NCBI GenBank assembly: GCA_023053575.1
Contig: JAKZAP010000019.1
Location: 4,712,001 to 4,776,000, forward strand
Source: Branchinecta lynchi
Lineage: Eukaryota > Arthropoda > Branchiopoda > Anostraca > Branchinectidae
Length of the DNA: 64,000 bases
Direction of reading: 5' to 3'
Position 1 is the first letter of the stretch. Every line of letters starts with the position of its first letter. The position numbers were made by a program, and so were the translations under genes. Below, piece after piece: positions 29,256 through 38,576 of this stretch. The notes beneath the pieces are model-generated. The model made no database searches. It saw only the letters and a list, made by a program, of their open reading frames with translations, and was not told the DNA's origin.

Positions 29256-29824
29256 TGTTACGAAGGGTTTTCATATCTTTATATTTATAGTTTTTCCTGG
29301 TTTACCTTTTAAACTCAAGTCAGATTTAAATCAACATCGTTCCCAAACCGTTTCAGTTCAGCCAAGATTTAAAAGGAAATATTGTTTCCGAATTCGGATC
29401 AAGTCCTAACGTGACGCTTAGAACTCGAGCGAGAGTTTGCGGTCAGAAAGGGAGGACTGCAGGGAGATCAGTGAAAGGAGAGCAAGGCGGATTTGACGTC
29501 AGAGAAAGAGTCTATAAAAAGGCTTTTCTGGTCATTTTCGGGAGAGATAGTTGGAGATCATAGCAGAGTGTGGTGAAGCTTGGAGGAGACAACACAAGAG
29601 TGAGTAAAGAACAATAAACGTGTCCTGAACCTGAACATAGCTAGAACCGTACGAACACATCTACGCCTTCGATAAGACGCTACCGTGTCGAAAGACTAAG
29701 TGATCAACTAAGTGAGCTGAAAGGAAGAGTCCTTCCTTTCAGACCACTCGGTTGAGCGGCTACGGCTAAGGCAGAAGCCTACAACAGTAAAGCCTAACAC
29801 CACAACCTAAAACCTATCGTTTTA
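29256..29824 (+). repeat. 3' LTR
   Basis: Matches 15115-15687 with about 20 differences by eye. TATAAAA at 29513-29519, AATAAA at 29613-29618. The last shared bases with the 5' LTR are GTTTTA. Right flank begins CCCAATTTAG. Confidence 0.85.
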
Positions 29825-30110
29825 CCCAATTTAGACACTAGTATGTTATATTTTTCAGTTAATTTTTCCTCTGACCGACTTAAAACAATGATGTTATAAA
29901 CTTTACATTCACGTGCAAAATGTATTAAAGAAGTCTTAAGCCACCGAAGACAATCTGCCAAACACGCATTAAAAATATATGGTGATAAAATTCCACCTTG
30001 TCTAACGCCTTTTCCCACTGAGATTAAATTAGACAGAATATCTGGGGAGCGAATTGCCAGTTGAACGTTCAGTCCATTGTACCAGGACCTTAAAGCACGC
30101 ACAACAGAAC
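29825..30110 (-). pseudogene. non-LTR RT fragment
   Basis: On the minus strand: LRSWYNGLNVQLAI, then VGKGVRQGGILSPYIFNACL (the RT GVRQGGxLSP motif), then KVYNIIVLSRSEEKLTEKYN. The catalytic YADD box is replaced by YNII, so three residues are lost and the enzyme is dead. The LTR element lies at its downstream end and the remainder is not found at the left LTR flank. Confidence 0.7.
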
Positions 30111-30860
30111 GGGGAATACCATAGCTGCATGGGCTTTGGGATAAGTGGAGAAATCAACCAGGAAAACCATATATAAATATAAACACATTTCTTTACTCGC
30201 CCACGGTACTAGACAAATAGTAAAGGATAGGACAAGAAACGTCTTTGTTATATTGGGCACTCGTTTCTTATCTAACTATTGTTCTAGCACTAAACTAAAG
30301 CTAACAAAAGATCTAGTATAATCTATGAATCCGAACTCCTGACCAACAAGATCACATTTTCATATCTCATAGGTGGCTTAAAAACCGACCTAACAACAGC
30401 GAGTGGATTCCACCCCAGGGTGGTTGGACTCGACAAGTAAAGTTTAATGGGCACATCGAACTACCCCAATCCCACTCTGTAACAGCCTAGGAACAATGCT
30501 TACCCCCTGGATCAGCAGCTTTTTCAACAGTTTCCTCTCTGTGATGTTTGAAAGCGTGATTTTTTCGGCCAGTACATGCTCAATTTACTAGCTTAGACAA
30601 AGTTAAAAGTGATGTTTCTTATAATACTTAGTAGATCTTTATTTTATGCACAAATCAGCTTTTATAATTTGGATTTGAATAGGTTATTCGTTTTTGAAAA
30701 TTAATTTTTTTAGCTATGTTGTTTTTTTATAAGCTTATTGCATACTCTGGTACATTCTATAAAGCAAGCTAATCAAGATTCACAACACTAATCCACAAAG
30801 AAAAACTTTTCATAGGCACTTTAAGACATGGAACTTCTGATGAAACACTAGAACAATTAG
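30111..30860. other. no gene recognised
   Basis: AT-rich, with stop codons in all frames at short intervals. No repeat family recognised. Confidence 0.35.
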
Positions 30861-31069
30861 AGCCTCGTTTTTGTTGCACGCTGCAGGTCCGCTTCTCGGC
30901 CACTTCCGGACTGATTCTTTCTACATCCGTTTTTGCACTGCAGTGATTCCGAGGAAGACGGCAGCGCTTCTCGAGAATCGCGGACTTGCTCACCGACCAA
31001 GTTCGTGCTTCCCTGCAAGATGCTGCAGCGTTGCCGCTTCAACCAAGAAGAAAGTGAATCCAAAAGTAG
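30861..31069 (+). repeat. duplicated segment, left part, split by LINE
   Basis: Nearly identical to 46031-46225 (CCTCGTTTTTGTTGCA, CTTCTCGGCC, CGGACTGATTCTTTCTAC, CTTGCTCACCGACCAAG). After an acceptor-like TTTTTGCACTGCAG (ending 30946) a frame is open (SDSEEDGSASRESRTCSPTK, then CKMLQRCRFNQEESES) and continues at 36223 after the LINE. Differences from the paralog include silent changes, but the paralog has a 3-bp insert creating a stop. It may be a duplicated exon or just a repeat; the gene is not recognised. Confidence 0.5.
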
Positions 31070-31440
31070 TCAGGTAGCTCTCATTCAGCGAACTTGTCTA
31101 ACCAGCGCTGTGATAACAAACCTGTTTGACTGGTTTTTGCGTGTTAAGCCTTTGCTTCAAATCTGCGTGATAAGAACTTTGTTTTTGATTGAATTTTGTG
31201 ATAATATTGGATGATGCCTACAATCCAGATGAACGGATAGTCCACAGACGAAGCTAGTCTTTATTGGATGAAGCCTACAATCCGGATGAACGGATAGCCC
31301 ACAGCCGAAGTTAGCCAAGGATTTCATATGCCAGGTCCCGGGCTAAAGCGGGACACCACTTAAAAACTCTAACTCCCGGAGCGTATTGTGGGGAGCAAAC
31401 CAGGTAGGCCTACTCTTTCTGATCTTAATTGTACCGAGAT

Positions 31441-32667
31441 ATGATGGAAGCCATGCTGAAAGAAGTTCTGGAAAGGGTCAACCTTATGAGTTCAAAGCTC
31501 GAAAAAAATGATCCGCTGACAGCAAGCATAGATGGAATGCGTAATGATTTTCTGCAGTTTTCATCGAAAGTCTCAGATAGCATCGCATGTCTCGAGAAAA
31601 ATGCCGATGTTGTCGCAACGAATGTAGCCGTGCTCAATAGCGAATTAACCGCAACTAAAGCGAAGTTGGCTAGCATGGAATCTGACGCGAAGCGGTTTAA
31701 TCTAGTCTTGTACAATTTTGACCCCCCTCACAGGGGGCAGTCACTGTGCGCCGATGTTACAAGCACTTTAAGTTCGCTAATCCCCGGCCTGCAAATTACG
31801 ATGTTTGACATTAAAGACATTTTCAGGCTCAAAACAAGACAAGGTACACCGCCAGTGTTGATTAAGTTTATTAATCGATTCGCCCGTGATTACGTATTGA
31901 AAAATTCGATCCACCTTCGCAGCTCAAACATGTCAGTTTCCCCGGATTATACCGAACGCGAACTTGCGGCGCGCGCAAAGCTGAAGCCAGTCATGGAGAG
32001 TGCACGTGATCAAGAGCTGATTGCCAAACTACGAGGCGATAAACTGTTTGTGGGCAACGAATGTCTTGTGTTTAATCCCACTTCAGGTGTCGTGGAAAAG
32101 AGTCTCACGGCCACTAGTTCAGCTCGCGGGAATAACACTCAAGCTCCGTACCAGAATCGTGCCAGCCAGTCTACAAACTATGTCCCTTCTCTTCGTGACC
32201 CATCTAATGGAGTGAGGGGTTACATTGACCCTACTTTGCGGCCTAGAGCGCACTCGGACATTTCCCGTGGTTTGCAAAGTACGAGCGCTGAGGCCTCAAA
32301 AGTAAACGGTTTGTTTCAGGGACTGACGACTCCAATATCGAACAGTTTTCTGTCCCAGGCAGTTGTAGCAAGTGAGTGTGTAGCACCGCAAGGTAACCTG
32401 AAGCGGAATAACACTGAAATTAGCCCTATTGATCAATCTGCGCTCCCTCCTCGGAATACTCGACTGGTATCTCGTCAAAGCGAAGTTATAGGTTCTGGAC
32501 CGTCGTCGGGAGAAACTGTAGTTAATCCAAGACAGTTAGTGTTTCGTTCGGGTGATACAGGTGACGGCCAGTTGGGTTCTTTTTCGCAAAGCGGGGGCCC
32601 TAGTTCCACCAATTTTGTTGACGCAAGAAGCGATGTATCTTTTGATGATATGAAGGAACCGGAATAG
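31441..32667 (+). CDS. LINE ORF1 protein
   Basis: ATG at 31441 (MMEAMLKEVLERV) to TAG at 32665-32667, 408 codons. The first about 85 residues form a helical, coiled-coil-like stretch (SKLEKNDPL to AKLASMESDAKRF). An RRM-like/C-terminal domain follows (FNLVLYNFDPP, IKDIFRLKTRQGTPPVLIKF, RFARDYVLKNS), as in ORF1 proteins of several LINE groups that bind RNA and trimerise. The last about 190 residues are Ser/Asn/Pro-rich and disordered. No zinc knuckle is present. ORF2 continues in the same frame after the TAG. Confidence 0.75.
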   Translation: MMEAMLKEVLERVNLMSSKLEKNDPLTASIDGMRNDFLQFSSKVSDSIACLEKNADVVATNVAVLNSELTATKAKLASMESDAKRFNLVLYNFDPPHRGQSLCADVTSTLSSLIPGLQITMFDIKDIFRLKTRQGTPPVLIKFINRFARDYVLKNSIHLRSSNMSVSPDYTERELAARAKLKPVMESARDQELIAKLRGDKLFVGNECLVFNPTSGVVEKSLTATSSARGNNTQAPYQNRASQSTNYVPSLRDPSNGVRGYIDPTLRPRAHSDISRGLQSTSAEASKVNGLFQGLTTPISNSFLSQAVVASECVAPQGNLKRNNTEISPIDQSALPPRNTRLVSRQSEVIGSGPSSGETVVNPRQLVFRSGDTGDGQLGSFSQSGGPSSTNFVDARSDVSFDDMKEPE

Positions 32668-35600
32668 GATCGGAGGGGTCATGGGCATAGGCTGAGCGTA
32701 TGCCATTGGAACCTTCAAGGCGCGTCGGAGGATAAACTCAATAGTGTGTGTAACGTGGCGTTTTGCGAGAGGTTTGAAAGTTCGAAGTCATGTTGGGATA
32801 TTATTAGTCTAGTAGAAACTTGGGCTAGTAGCGATGGAGCTATAGTTCGGGCGGATTATTTATCTTTTGTATCAAACCGCAAAAAGTCGTCGAACGGCCG
32901 ATATTATGGTGGGGTTGCACTTTTAGTTCACAAGCGACTTTCTAAGGCGTGCCATAGAGTTAAGAGTAGGTCGGAAAACGTAGTGTGGTTAAATATGTCA
33001 TTTGGTAGTATTAAGTTGTTAGTTTGTAGCGCGTATATTCCGCCTCAAGGAAGTTCTTATCATAATGAAGATACGTGGGATATACTGAATTATGAGTTGT
33101 CTGCATTGAAAAGACAGTTTCCTAATCATTTTTTTGTTGTTGTAGGAGATTTCAACGCTTATACAAGTAGTTATTCGGAAGTTATTTGGACTGACGCCAA
33201 CTCAGAGGAATCACGCTGGAGGAGGGAAGGGAGTGAAAGTAATGAATGCCAGGTTGTGAGTAGGTTTGAGCGCAGAAGTAAGGACCAACAACGGAAGAAA
33301 AATAAATGGGGTGGGAATCTTTTGGAATTATGTGGGTTTGGGGATCTAGTTATTTTAAATGGTAGAAAGGGGCCTGATTTTCTTGGGGAGTTTACTTGTT
33401 TTTCAGGGGAAAAACCTAGCGTTCTAGATTATGGTTTAATTAGTTCGAATCTTTGGCCTTTGTGTAGAAAATTCGAGATACTTGATTTGGTTGGGTCTGA
33501 CCACGTACCGATTGCATTGACGTTGGAAATTATTGTCGAGAGACCTATAACGGTACCTGGAGCGCCGGCCGATCCAGAGATTATGGGTGATGATGTATCA
33601 ACTCTAGTTGTAAAGAAAGCAGTGGCGGTAGAAATTTTATGTGAACAGACGTATGTTTCTAGGCTATCTTCACGTCAGAATGAAACAAGAGTGGCTAGGT
33701 GTCTGGAATTAGTACTTGAAAATAGGTTAGAAGAGTCTGTAGATGAACTATCTTCTTTAATGTATGAGTCGGCTTCTGTAAGTCGGGCTCCTGTGGCAAA
33801 GAAGTTAACGTTTTTCGATGGAGAGTGCGTGGAATTAAAAAATAGGGTTATTCCGGCTCTTAGGTTAGTGAAGAAAAGTAGCGGGGATGTGTTGATTTTG
33901 AATTTAGTTGAATACCGAGAATTAAGGAGATCTTATAGGCAGTTATTAAGATGTAAGAAGAAGATATTTGATGGAAAAAAGAATGATAAGATAGTAGAAA
34001 ATTTAAATAAGAATAATAGTAAGGAGTTTTGGGATGAAGTTAATCGATCTTTGAATCCCCGTGCAAAGGATCTTACGCCGCCAGCAGCGAGTTGGCCTGA
34101 TTTTATGGAGAATAGTGAGGATTTCCCCCAGGAGAATGTGTTTGATGAAGGTTTTAGGAGCGAGCTTAGGGACCAAGTTAGTTTCCCGATGAAGGAGACA
34201 GATTACGCGTTATTAGCACCGATAGGAGAGCAAGAGGTATGGGACCAAATAAAAAAGATGAAAGGGAAATCAGCACCAGGGGTCGATGGAGTTCCACTAC
34301 TTTTGTGGAAATGGGGCAAGGTTGTAATTCTCCCCATTATGGCAGCAATATTTTCTTTAATAATTGAGAAGATGCGCTGGCCTGCGACATGGGACACGTC
34401 AATTGTTATCCCAATTTTCAAGAAGGGAGATAGAACAGCCCATGAAAATTATAGGGGAATTCATTTGAATAATGTTTGTAGTAAAATTTTTTGTAAAATA
34501 TTGGATAGTAGATTGATGGTTTGGTTAAACAAGAATGAGGTGTTAAGTTCATGTCAGGCAGGTTTCAGAGAAGGGTTTGGTACTTTAGACCAAATTTTTG
34601 TATTAAAAGTTTTGATTAGAAAGTATATTAAACCAAGGAAAGGGAAGCTTTTCATAGCTTTTCTTGACCTAAAAGGGGCGTTCGATAATGTAAATAGACA
34701 GTTATTGATGGAAAGTCTGGTTAGTATGGGTTTGCCGCAAGTATTCGTGTGCGTGTTGTTAGAGATGTATTTCCGGGTGAGGTTAGTAGTAAGGGTGGCG
34801 GGCAAGATTTCAAGGAGTTTTTCTTCTAAACTAGGTGTGAAGCAAGGGTGTACTTTGTCCCCAAAGCTTTTTTCCCTATTTATTAACGATATGGAGGGTT
34901 TTTTAAGGGCCAGGGCTGCTCCGTTTGTATCAGTTGATTTAGTCAGGCTTTGCATGTTATTATTCGCGGATGATGTGGTTTTGGTGGCGGATACTAGAGA
35001 TAAACTACAGGTGTTACTAAATTTGGTGGAGGAGTATCTTAAATCTAAGCGGTTGGTCCTGAACGTGAATAAAACAGTTGCTATGGTTTGCCGAAAGGGA
35101 GGAAAAATAGGTGTGCATGACAGGGTATATTTTGAGGGTAAGGAGTTATCAGTGAAAGAAGAGTTTGTGTATTTGGGGGTTAAGTTTACGTCGAAGGGTA
35201 AGTTTGGAAAGCATGTGGATCAGTGTGTGTTGAGGGGAGTAAGATTGTCAAATATAGTATTTAGAAGCCACGTAAGGGATATTAAGAATATGAAGTTCCA
35301 GAAGCGTATATTTAGGACTAAAATAGTATCAAGTATGCATTATGCTGCGGAAGTTTGGGGTTATGTGGATGTACCGAAGTTGGAGGTAGTCCAGCTCAGA
35401 TATTTTAAGAGGATATTAGGGGTTAGTGAGTCTCTTAGTAGTATTGTACTGAAAGGCGATCTAGGTTTGTTTTCGCTTAGGTCTAATAGATTGGTTACTA
35501 TGGTAAGATTCTGGGAGAAAATTATTTCATTACCGCGAGTGAGGTTGCTTAAAGCAGCCTACCTGGAGGCGCTTCGCGATGAAGACCAGCAATCTTGGCC

Positions 35601-36144
35601 TCATCAAATTAAGAACATTCTTAACAGATGCGGCCTGTCGGAATTATGGAATGGTGGTGTTGGAACTTCTTTACAGTATGGTGAAGTGTCGCGTAAGGTG
35701 GAGCAAATCCTTCGTGATCAGGAAATTCAGGATTGGCAGTGTCGGAAGGCTGAGTCGGTTTCTCTACGGTTTTATGCAAAGGCAAAAGATGTTTGGGGGG
35801 AGGAAATTTATTTTAAAGCTGGGTTGTCGGGAGTAGATTTAAAGTGGATGGTGAGTTTAAGGGGGGGAGGATTAGCTATTGGGGAGAAAAGAAGGTTTAT
35901 AGGAAAAAATAGGTTAAAGAATGGCCCTTACTTTTGCCCAATGTGTGGAAAGGTGGATGAGGATGTGTTCCACTTTATGTGTGAATGTGAAGGATTGAGT
36001 GATTTAAGGGTCGAATTATTTGGGGTGGGAATTACTAGGGAGGAGTGGCTACTAGAAAAAATTGGAAGTACAAATATGGGGGATATTCGTAAGGTGGCTA
36101 GATTCCTCCGCGTTGGTTTGTCCCATAGAGAGCGATTTTTGTAG
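32668..36144 (+). CDS. LINE ORF2: AP endonuclease and reverse transcriptase
   Basis: Open from the codon after the ORF1 TAG to TAG at 36142-36144, in the ORF1 frame. There is no ATG before the first endonuclease strand (LSVCHWNLQG) or the catalytic Glu (SLVETW); the first Met comes at about residue 110. Endonuclease: HWN, VETW, SAYIPPQG, VVGDFNA, GSDHVPI. RT: WDTSIVIPIFKKGD, YRGIHL, CQAGFREG, FIAFLDLKGAFDNV, GVKQGCTLSPKLFSLFIND and FADDVVL (34963-34974). C-terminal zinc motif CPMCGKVDEDVFHFMCEC (about 35938-35991). All key residues seem present, so the copy may be active or recently so. In LINEs the protein nicks target DNA and reverse transcribes from the nick. Confidence 0.88.
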   Translation, partial: DRRGHGHRLSVCHWNLQGASEDKLNSVCNVAFCERFESSKSCWDIISLVETWASSDGAIVRADYLSFVSNRKKSSNGRYYGGVALLVHKRLSKACHRVKSRSENVVWLNMSFGSIKLLVCSAYIPPQGSSYHNEDTWDILNYELSALKRQFPNHFFVVVGDFNAYTSSYSEVIWTDANSEESRWRREGSESNECQVVSRFERRSKDQQRKKNKWGGNLLELCGFGDLVILNGRKGPDFLGEFTCFSGEKPSVLDYGLISSNLWPLCRKFEILDLVGSDHVPIALTLEIIVERPITVPGAPADPEIMGDDVSTLVVKKAVAVEILCEQTYVSRLSSRQNETRVARCLELVLENRLEESVDELSSLMYESASVSRAPVAKKLTFFDGECVELKNRVIPALRLVKKSSGDVLILNLVEYRELRRSYRQLLRCKKKIFDGKKNDKIVENLNKNNSKEFWDEVNRSLNPRAKDLTPPAASWPDFMENSEDFPQENVFDEGFRSELRDQVSFPMKETDYALLAPIGEQEVWDQIKKMKGKSAPGVDGVPLLLWKWGKVVILPIMAAIFSLIIEKMRWPATWDTSIVIPIFKKGDRTAHENYRGIHLNNVCSKIFCKILDSRLMVWLNKNEVLSSCQAGFREGFGTLDQIFVLKVLIRKYIKPRKGKLFIAFLDLKGAFDNVNRQLLMESLVSMGLPQVFVCVLLEMYFRVRLVVRVAGKISRSFSSKLGVKQGCTLSPKLFSLFINDMEGFLRARAAPFVSVDLVRLCMLLFADDVVLVADTRDKLQVLLNLVEEYLKSKRLVLNVNKTVAMVCRKGGKIGVHDRVYFEGKELSVKEEFVYLGVKFTSKGKFGKHVDQCVLRGVRLSNIVFRSHVRDIKNMKFQKRIFRTKIVSSMHYAAEVWGYVDVPKLEVVQLRYFKRILGVSESLSSIVLKGDLGLFSLRSNRLVTMVRFWEKIISLPRVRLLKAAYLEALRDEDQQSWPHQIKNILNRCGLSELWNGGVGTSLQYGEVSRKVEQILRDQEIQDWQCRKAESVSLRFYAKAKDVWGEEIYFKAGLSGVDLKWMVSLRGGGLAIGEKRRFIGKNRLKNGPYFCPMCGKVDEDVFHFMCECEGLSDLRVELFGVGITREEWLLEKIGSTNMGDIRKVARFLRVGLSHRERFL

Positions 36145-36222
36145 TTTGTTGTGTTTTTTCTTGTTTTGTTGCCATGACCCCAAGGGTTTTTTCGCGCAAT
36201 AAATTCATTCATTCATTCATTC

Positions 36223-36300
36223 ATATTGTGCAAAAGCAAAGAAGTGCTACAGCAGCGATGCGGCAGCGCTATTGCAACAGAAACGAGGCTCAGGTAAACT
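36223..36300 (+). repeat. duplicated segment, right part
   Basis: CATATTGTGCAAAAGCAAAG continues the segment split by the LINE. Compared with the paralog it carries 24 extra bases (after AAGTGC) and ends at a donor-like CAG|GTAAAC (36294-36299). Confidence 0.5.
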
Positions 36301-36626
36301 ACATCTGCAGCTTGAATTTGGTGACATCTCAAATATATAATTTTATATCAAGTATTGCTGGGAGTTTTTGAATTTCCTGCCACGATATCCCAGCTCCTAA
36401 GATTCGGATCGTTGAAATGCCAGAGAGGTAAAGACAAGGGATAACAAGAAAACGGCCAATTTTCGTAGCTCCTTCTAAAGGAAATCGGAAATGTTTATTT
36501 GTGAAGCATTTAATACAAAGTAAAGCATTAGAAGTGTCCATTGTGCTTTAACGACTGGCTGGTCATCTATACCGACTGTTATTACAGAAAAAAAACGACA
36601 GTCTTGACGAAAAATCGACTGTTTAT
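36301..36626. other. no gene recognised
   Basis: Mixed sequence to the gap, no motif. ACAGTCTTGACGAAAAATCG before the gap resembles the TTTTTCGTC repeat at 54720-54850. Confidence 0.3.
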
Positions 36627-36726
36627 NNNNNNNNNNNNNNNNNNNNNNNNNNNNNNNNNNNNNNNNNNNNNNNNNNNNNNNNNNNNNNNNNNNNNNNNNN
36701 NNNNNNNNNNNNNNNNNNNNNNNNNN
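36627..36726. other. assembly gap, 100 N
   Basis: Exactly 100 N. Confidence 0.95.
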
Positions 36727-37384
36727 GTTAGAGCCCCTACCGTCTCTTCCCCTGGTTTTCGGCGAAAGGAGATGTGACGGGATGACTTCCGTTTAAAGAG
36801 GGACTCAAAATCTGTTGTTTCCAAATAAACCAAATAAGCCAAATAAACAGGTTAAATCACCAAATTTTCGAAGGGAAGGACCGAACGCGGTGAAATCGAT
36901 GCGGAGTGAACTAAAGTTGCATGAATTAGCAAATTCGTTAAAGAAAGGGGAACCAATAAACGCGTTTAATCTGGAAATGCGGGAACAAACGATGTCGCCA
37001 CGATGCACGTTTTGACCGAATTTTTCGCCTTCTGCGAAAATTTGACCGAATCCCCAAAACCATAGGAAAGAAGCAAATTGGTTCAATTTTTCTGGATTGG
37101 TTTTTAGAAAATTTACCATAGGAAAGAATCAACTTGTTTGAATTTATTTTCTGGATTTTTTTGTTTGCGATTTTGCATTCTAGAAGCCACTTTCAAAGTG
37201 CATGCAAAGTACTATTTTTTCAGCACCTAATGGATGTTTACTATGCCCAGCAAATGGAAACGTAATCATGCTCGGTAGTAAAGAAAAACACTACAGTTGT
37301 ATAGTACGGTATTGTAACTTTGTAAGTCATAAATAAATGAAAAGTCTTCCAAGCTTTAAACAGAAAATACTTGACAATGGAAAA
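36727..37384. other. unassigned; long opposing open frames
   Basis: Both strands are open between about 36815 and 37015 (plus: ends in MREQTMSPRCTF; minus: 36805-37119). AAACCAAATAAGCCAAATAA is a 9-bp tandem. No protein is recognised and no splice signals are convincing. Confidence 0.2.
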
Positions 37385-37540
37385 CGGATACGGCAGCTAC
37401 ATTTTATTAGAGCTATATTTCAGCCCTTCTTGGCAAGGGTCCTCTTTAGGCTCAAGCTGGTAATTCATGTTCCAGCTTGAACGTCAAATACGATTCGCAG
37501 TCAGCTTGGGCTCAAGGAATATCATTAACAGGTAATTGCT
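37385..37540 (-). repeat. hammerhead-like repeat, diverged copy
   Basis: Minus strand: CTAAAGAGGACCCTTGCCAA, GAAGGGCTGAAATATAGC, then CTGCCGTATCCGTTTT. The first core box is altered (CTAAAGA for CTGACGA); the stem, GAAA and TATC are kept. The GTCAGCTTGGGCTCAAGGAA tail follows on the other side (37500-37520). Confidence 0.6.
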
Positions 37541-37924
37541 GTTGTTGGCAGTAGAAAACCCTGTTCAAAATCTGGGCCATGTTGATGCTTTTTGAGGCCT
37601 GAGCAAAGACTATACCCTCTAGGATTACCATCTAGACTGGGCCGAAGAAAACATCAGTTTCTAAAATCTGACTCGTAAACAGGTTAGGTCAGCTTTTCAC
37701 TTTTTATGATATCGTTAGCCTACACGTGCTAGTAGGGTCGATGAACAGACGGATATCCGTCCACCCATCAACGACCTTGGGTTATAAATTGTCAGTTAAC
37801 TTGTTTTTAATTTGATCCTTTCCTGGTCGCTGGAATGCTCGGTGGTTGAATAAATTGCTTCAGAATCCGTGAGTTCCGTGAACGAGCACTTTTATCTAAT
37901 ATTTCGTCTACTACACGGTTAGAA
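37541..37924. other. no gene recognised
   Basis: No coding motif or repeat identified. Confidence 0.3.
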
Positions 37925-38235
37925 GTTCGCAAGACGTAACACAAGGATGCGCAGTTTCCAACACTTGGGATGTAATTTGTTCTGGTTTTGAAAACTGATG
38001 CATTAAAAACAAGCATTGCCAGAAGGAGCCGAAAAAGGCCGAAAAGTATCATTTGACTTTTTTGTTTGTCGTCATGAAATCAGAAAAGTCAGCGGATTTT
38101 AGTTGTTTTTTTGGCTCTTCATGGCAATGCTTGTTATGTATACAATTCAATACATAACGTTTTCATGTTGTCTCTTGGAACTGCGCATCCTTGTGTCATC
38201 TGTTATGAAACTTCTGACAGTGTACTCAACCGTCG
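37925..38235. mobile_element. family D foldback
   Basis: Left arm CACAAGGATGCGCAGTTTCC through AAGCATTGCCAGAAGGAGCC and right arm GGCTCTTCATGGCAATGCTT through ACTGCGCATCCTTGTGT are inverted copies over about 120 bp each. The left arm repeats at 6855-6973. No coding capacity. Confidence 0.6.
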
Positions 38236-38576
38236 AATCTCGACGGTTCCTACCCTTTTGGTTTGGGGAGGGGATTGGTGGCATAGCCTGTAAGACCTAC
38301 CAAGCTTCAAATGGGTAAGTAGACATATCTGGGGAAGGTGCAGCACCAGGATTGCTACCCCAGCTGCCCATTGCAATTCCTGGCTGAGGCCAGAGAATCG
38401 TAGATAAGCACCGCCAGTGTTTGACCGTTCAGTATAGTGTAATTGTTTTATTTATTTTTTCTGTTGTTTCGATGCAAACCGAAATTGCAGTTTACTCGGC
38501 AATTATGCTTGCTTTTTTTTCTTTATATATTACATTGATGTGTAATTATGTGTTGACTTTGGATTTAATCTGATTA

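Larger units (their letters stand above)
15115..29824 (+). mobile_element. env-bearing Ty3/Gypsy (errantivirus-like) LTR retroelement
   Basis: A complete 14.7 kb element with two LTRs of about 570 bp, primer-binding site, gag with three zinc knuckles, pol in Gypsy order (protease, RT, RNase H, integrase), F-type envelope, accessory ORFs and polypurine tract. Pol and the main env frame are open throughout; gag has an early stop and a frame change, and env a frame change. The LTRs differ at about 20 positions in roughly 570 by eye, including small indels, so insertion is not very recent. No clear target duplication flanks it. Env-bearing Gypsy elements are known as errantiviruses in insects; three zinc knuckles, the long pol tail and the module array between pol and env are not typical of those. 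Confidence 0.9.
31070..36222 (+). mobile_element. near-intact 5.15 kb LINE
   Basis: Non-LTR retrotransposon with 5' UTR (a unit of about 62 bp repeated twice at 31205-31325), ORF1, ORF2 with endonuclease and RT, and an ATTC tail (36203-36222). Its boundaries follow from comparison with the uninterrupted paralog at 46031-46262: flanks GAATCCAAAA and CATATTGTGCAAAAGC are adjacent there apart from three bases. Both ORFs are open apart from the single UAG between them. Clade uncertain, perhaps near CR1/L2/Ingi. Confidence 0.85.

Noticed and set aside
36815..37119. Coding exon at 36.8-37.1 kb
   Set aside because: Both strands are open over the same stretch, no splice sites or domain seen, and a gap lies upstream.
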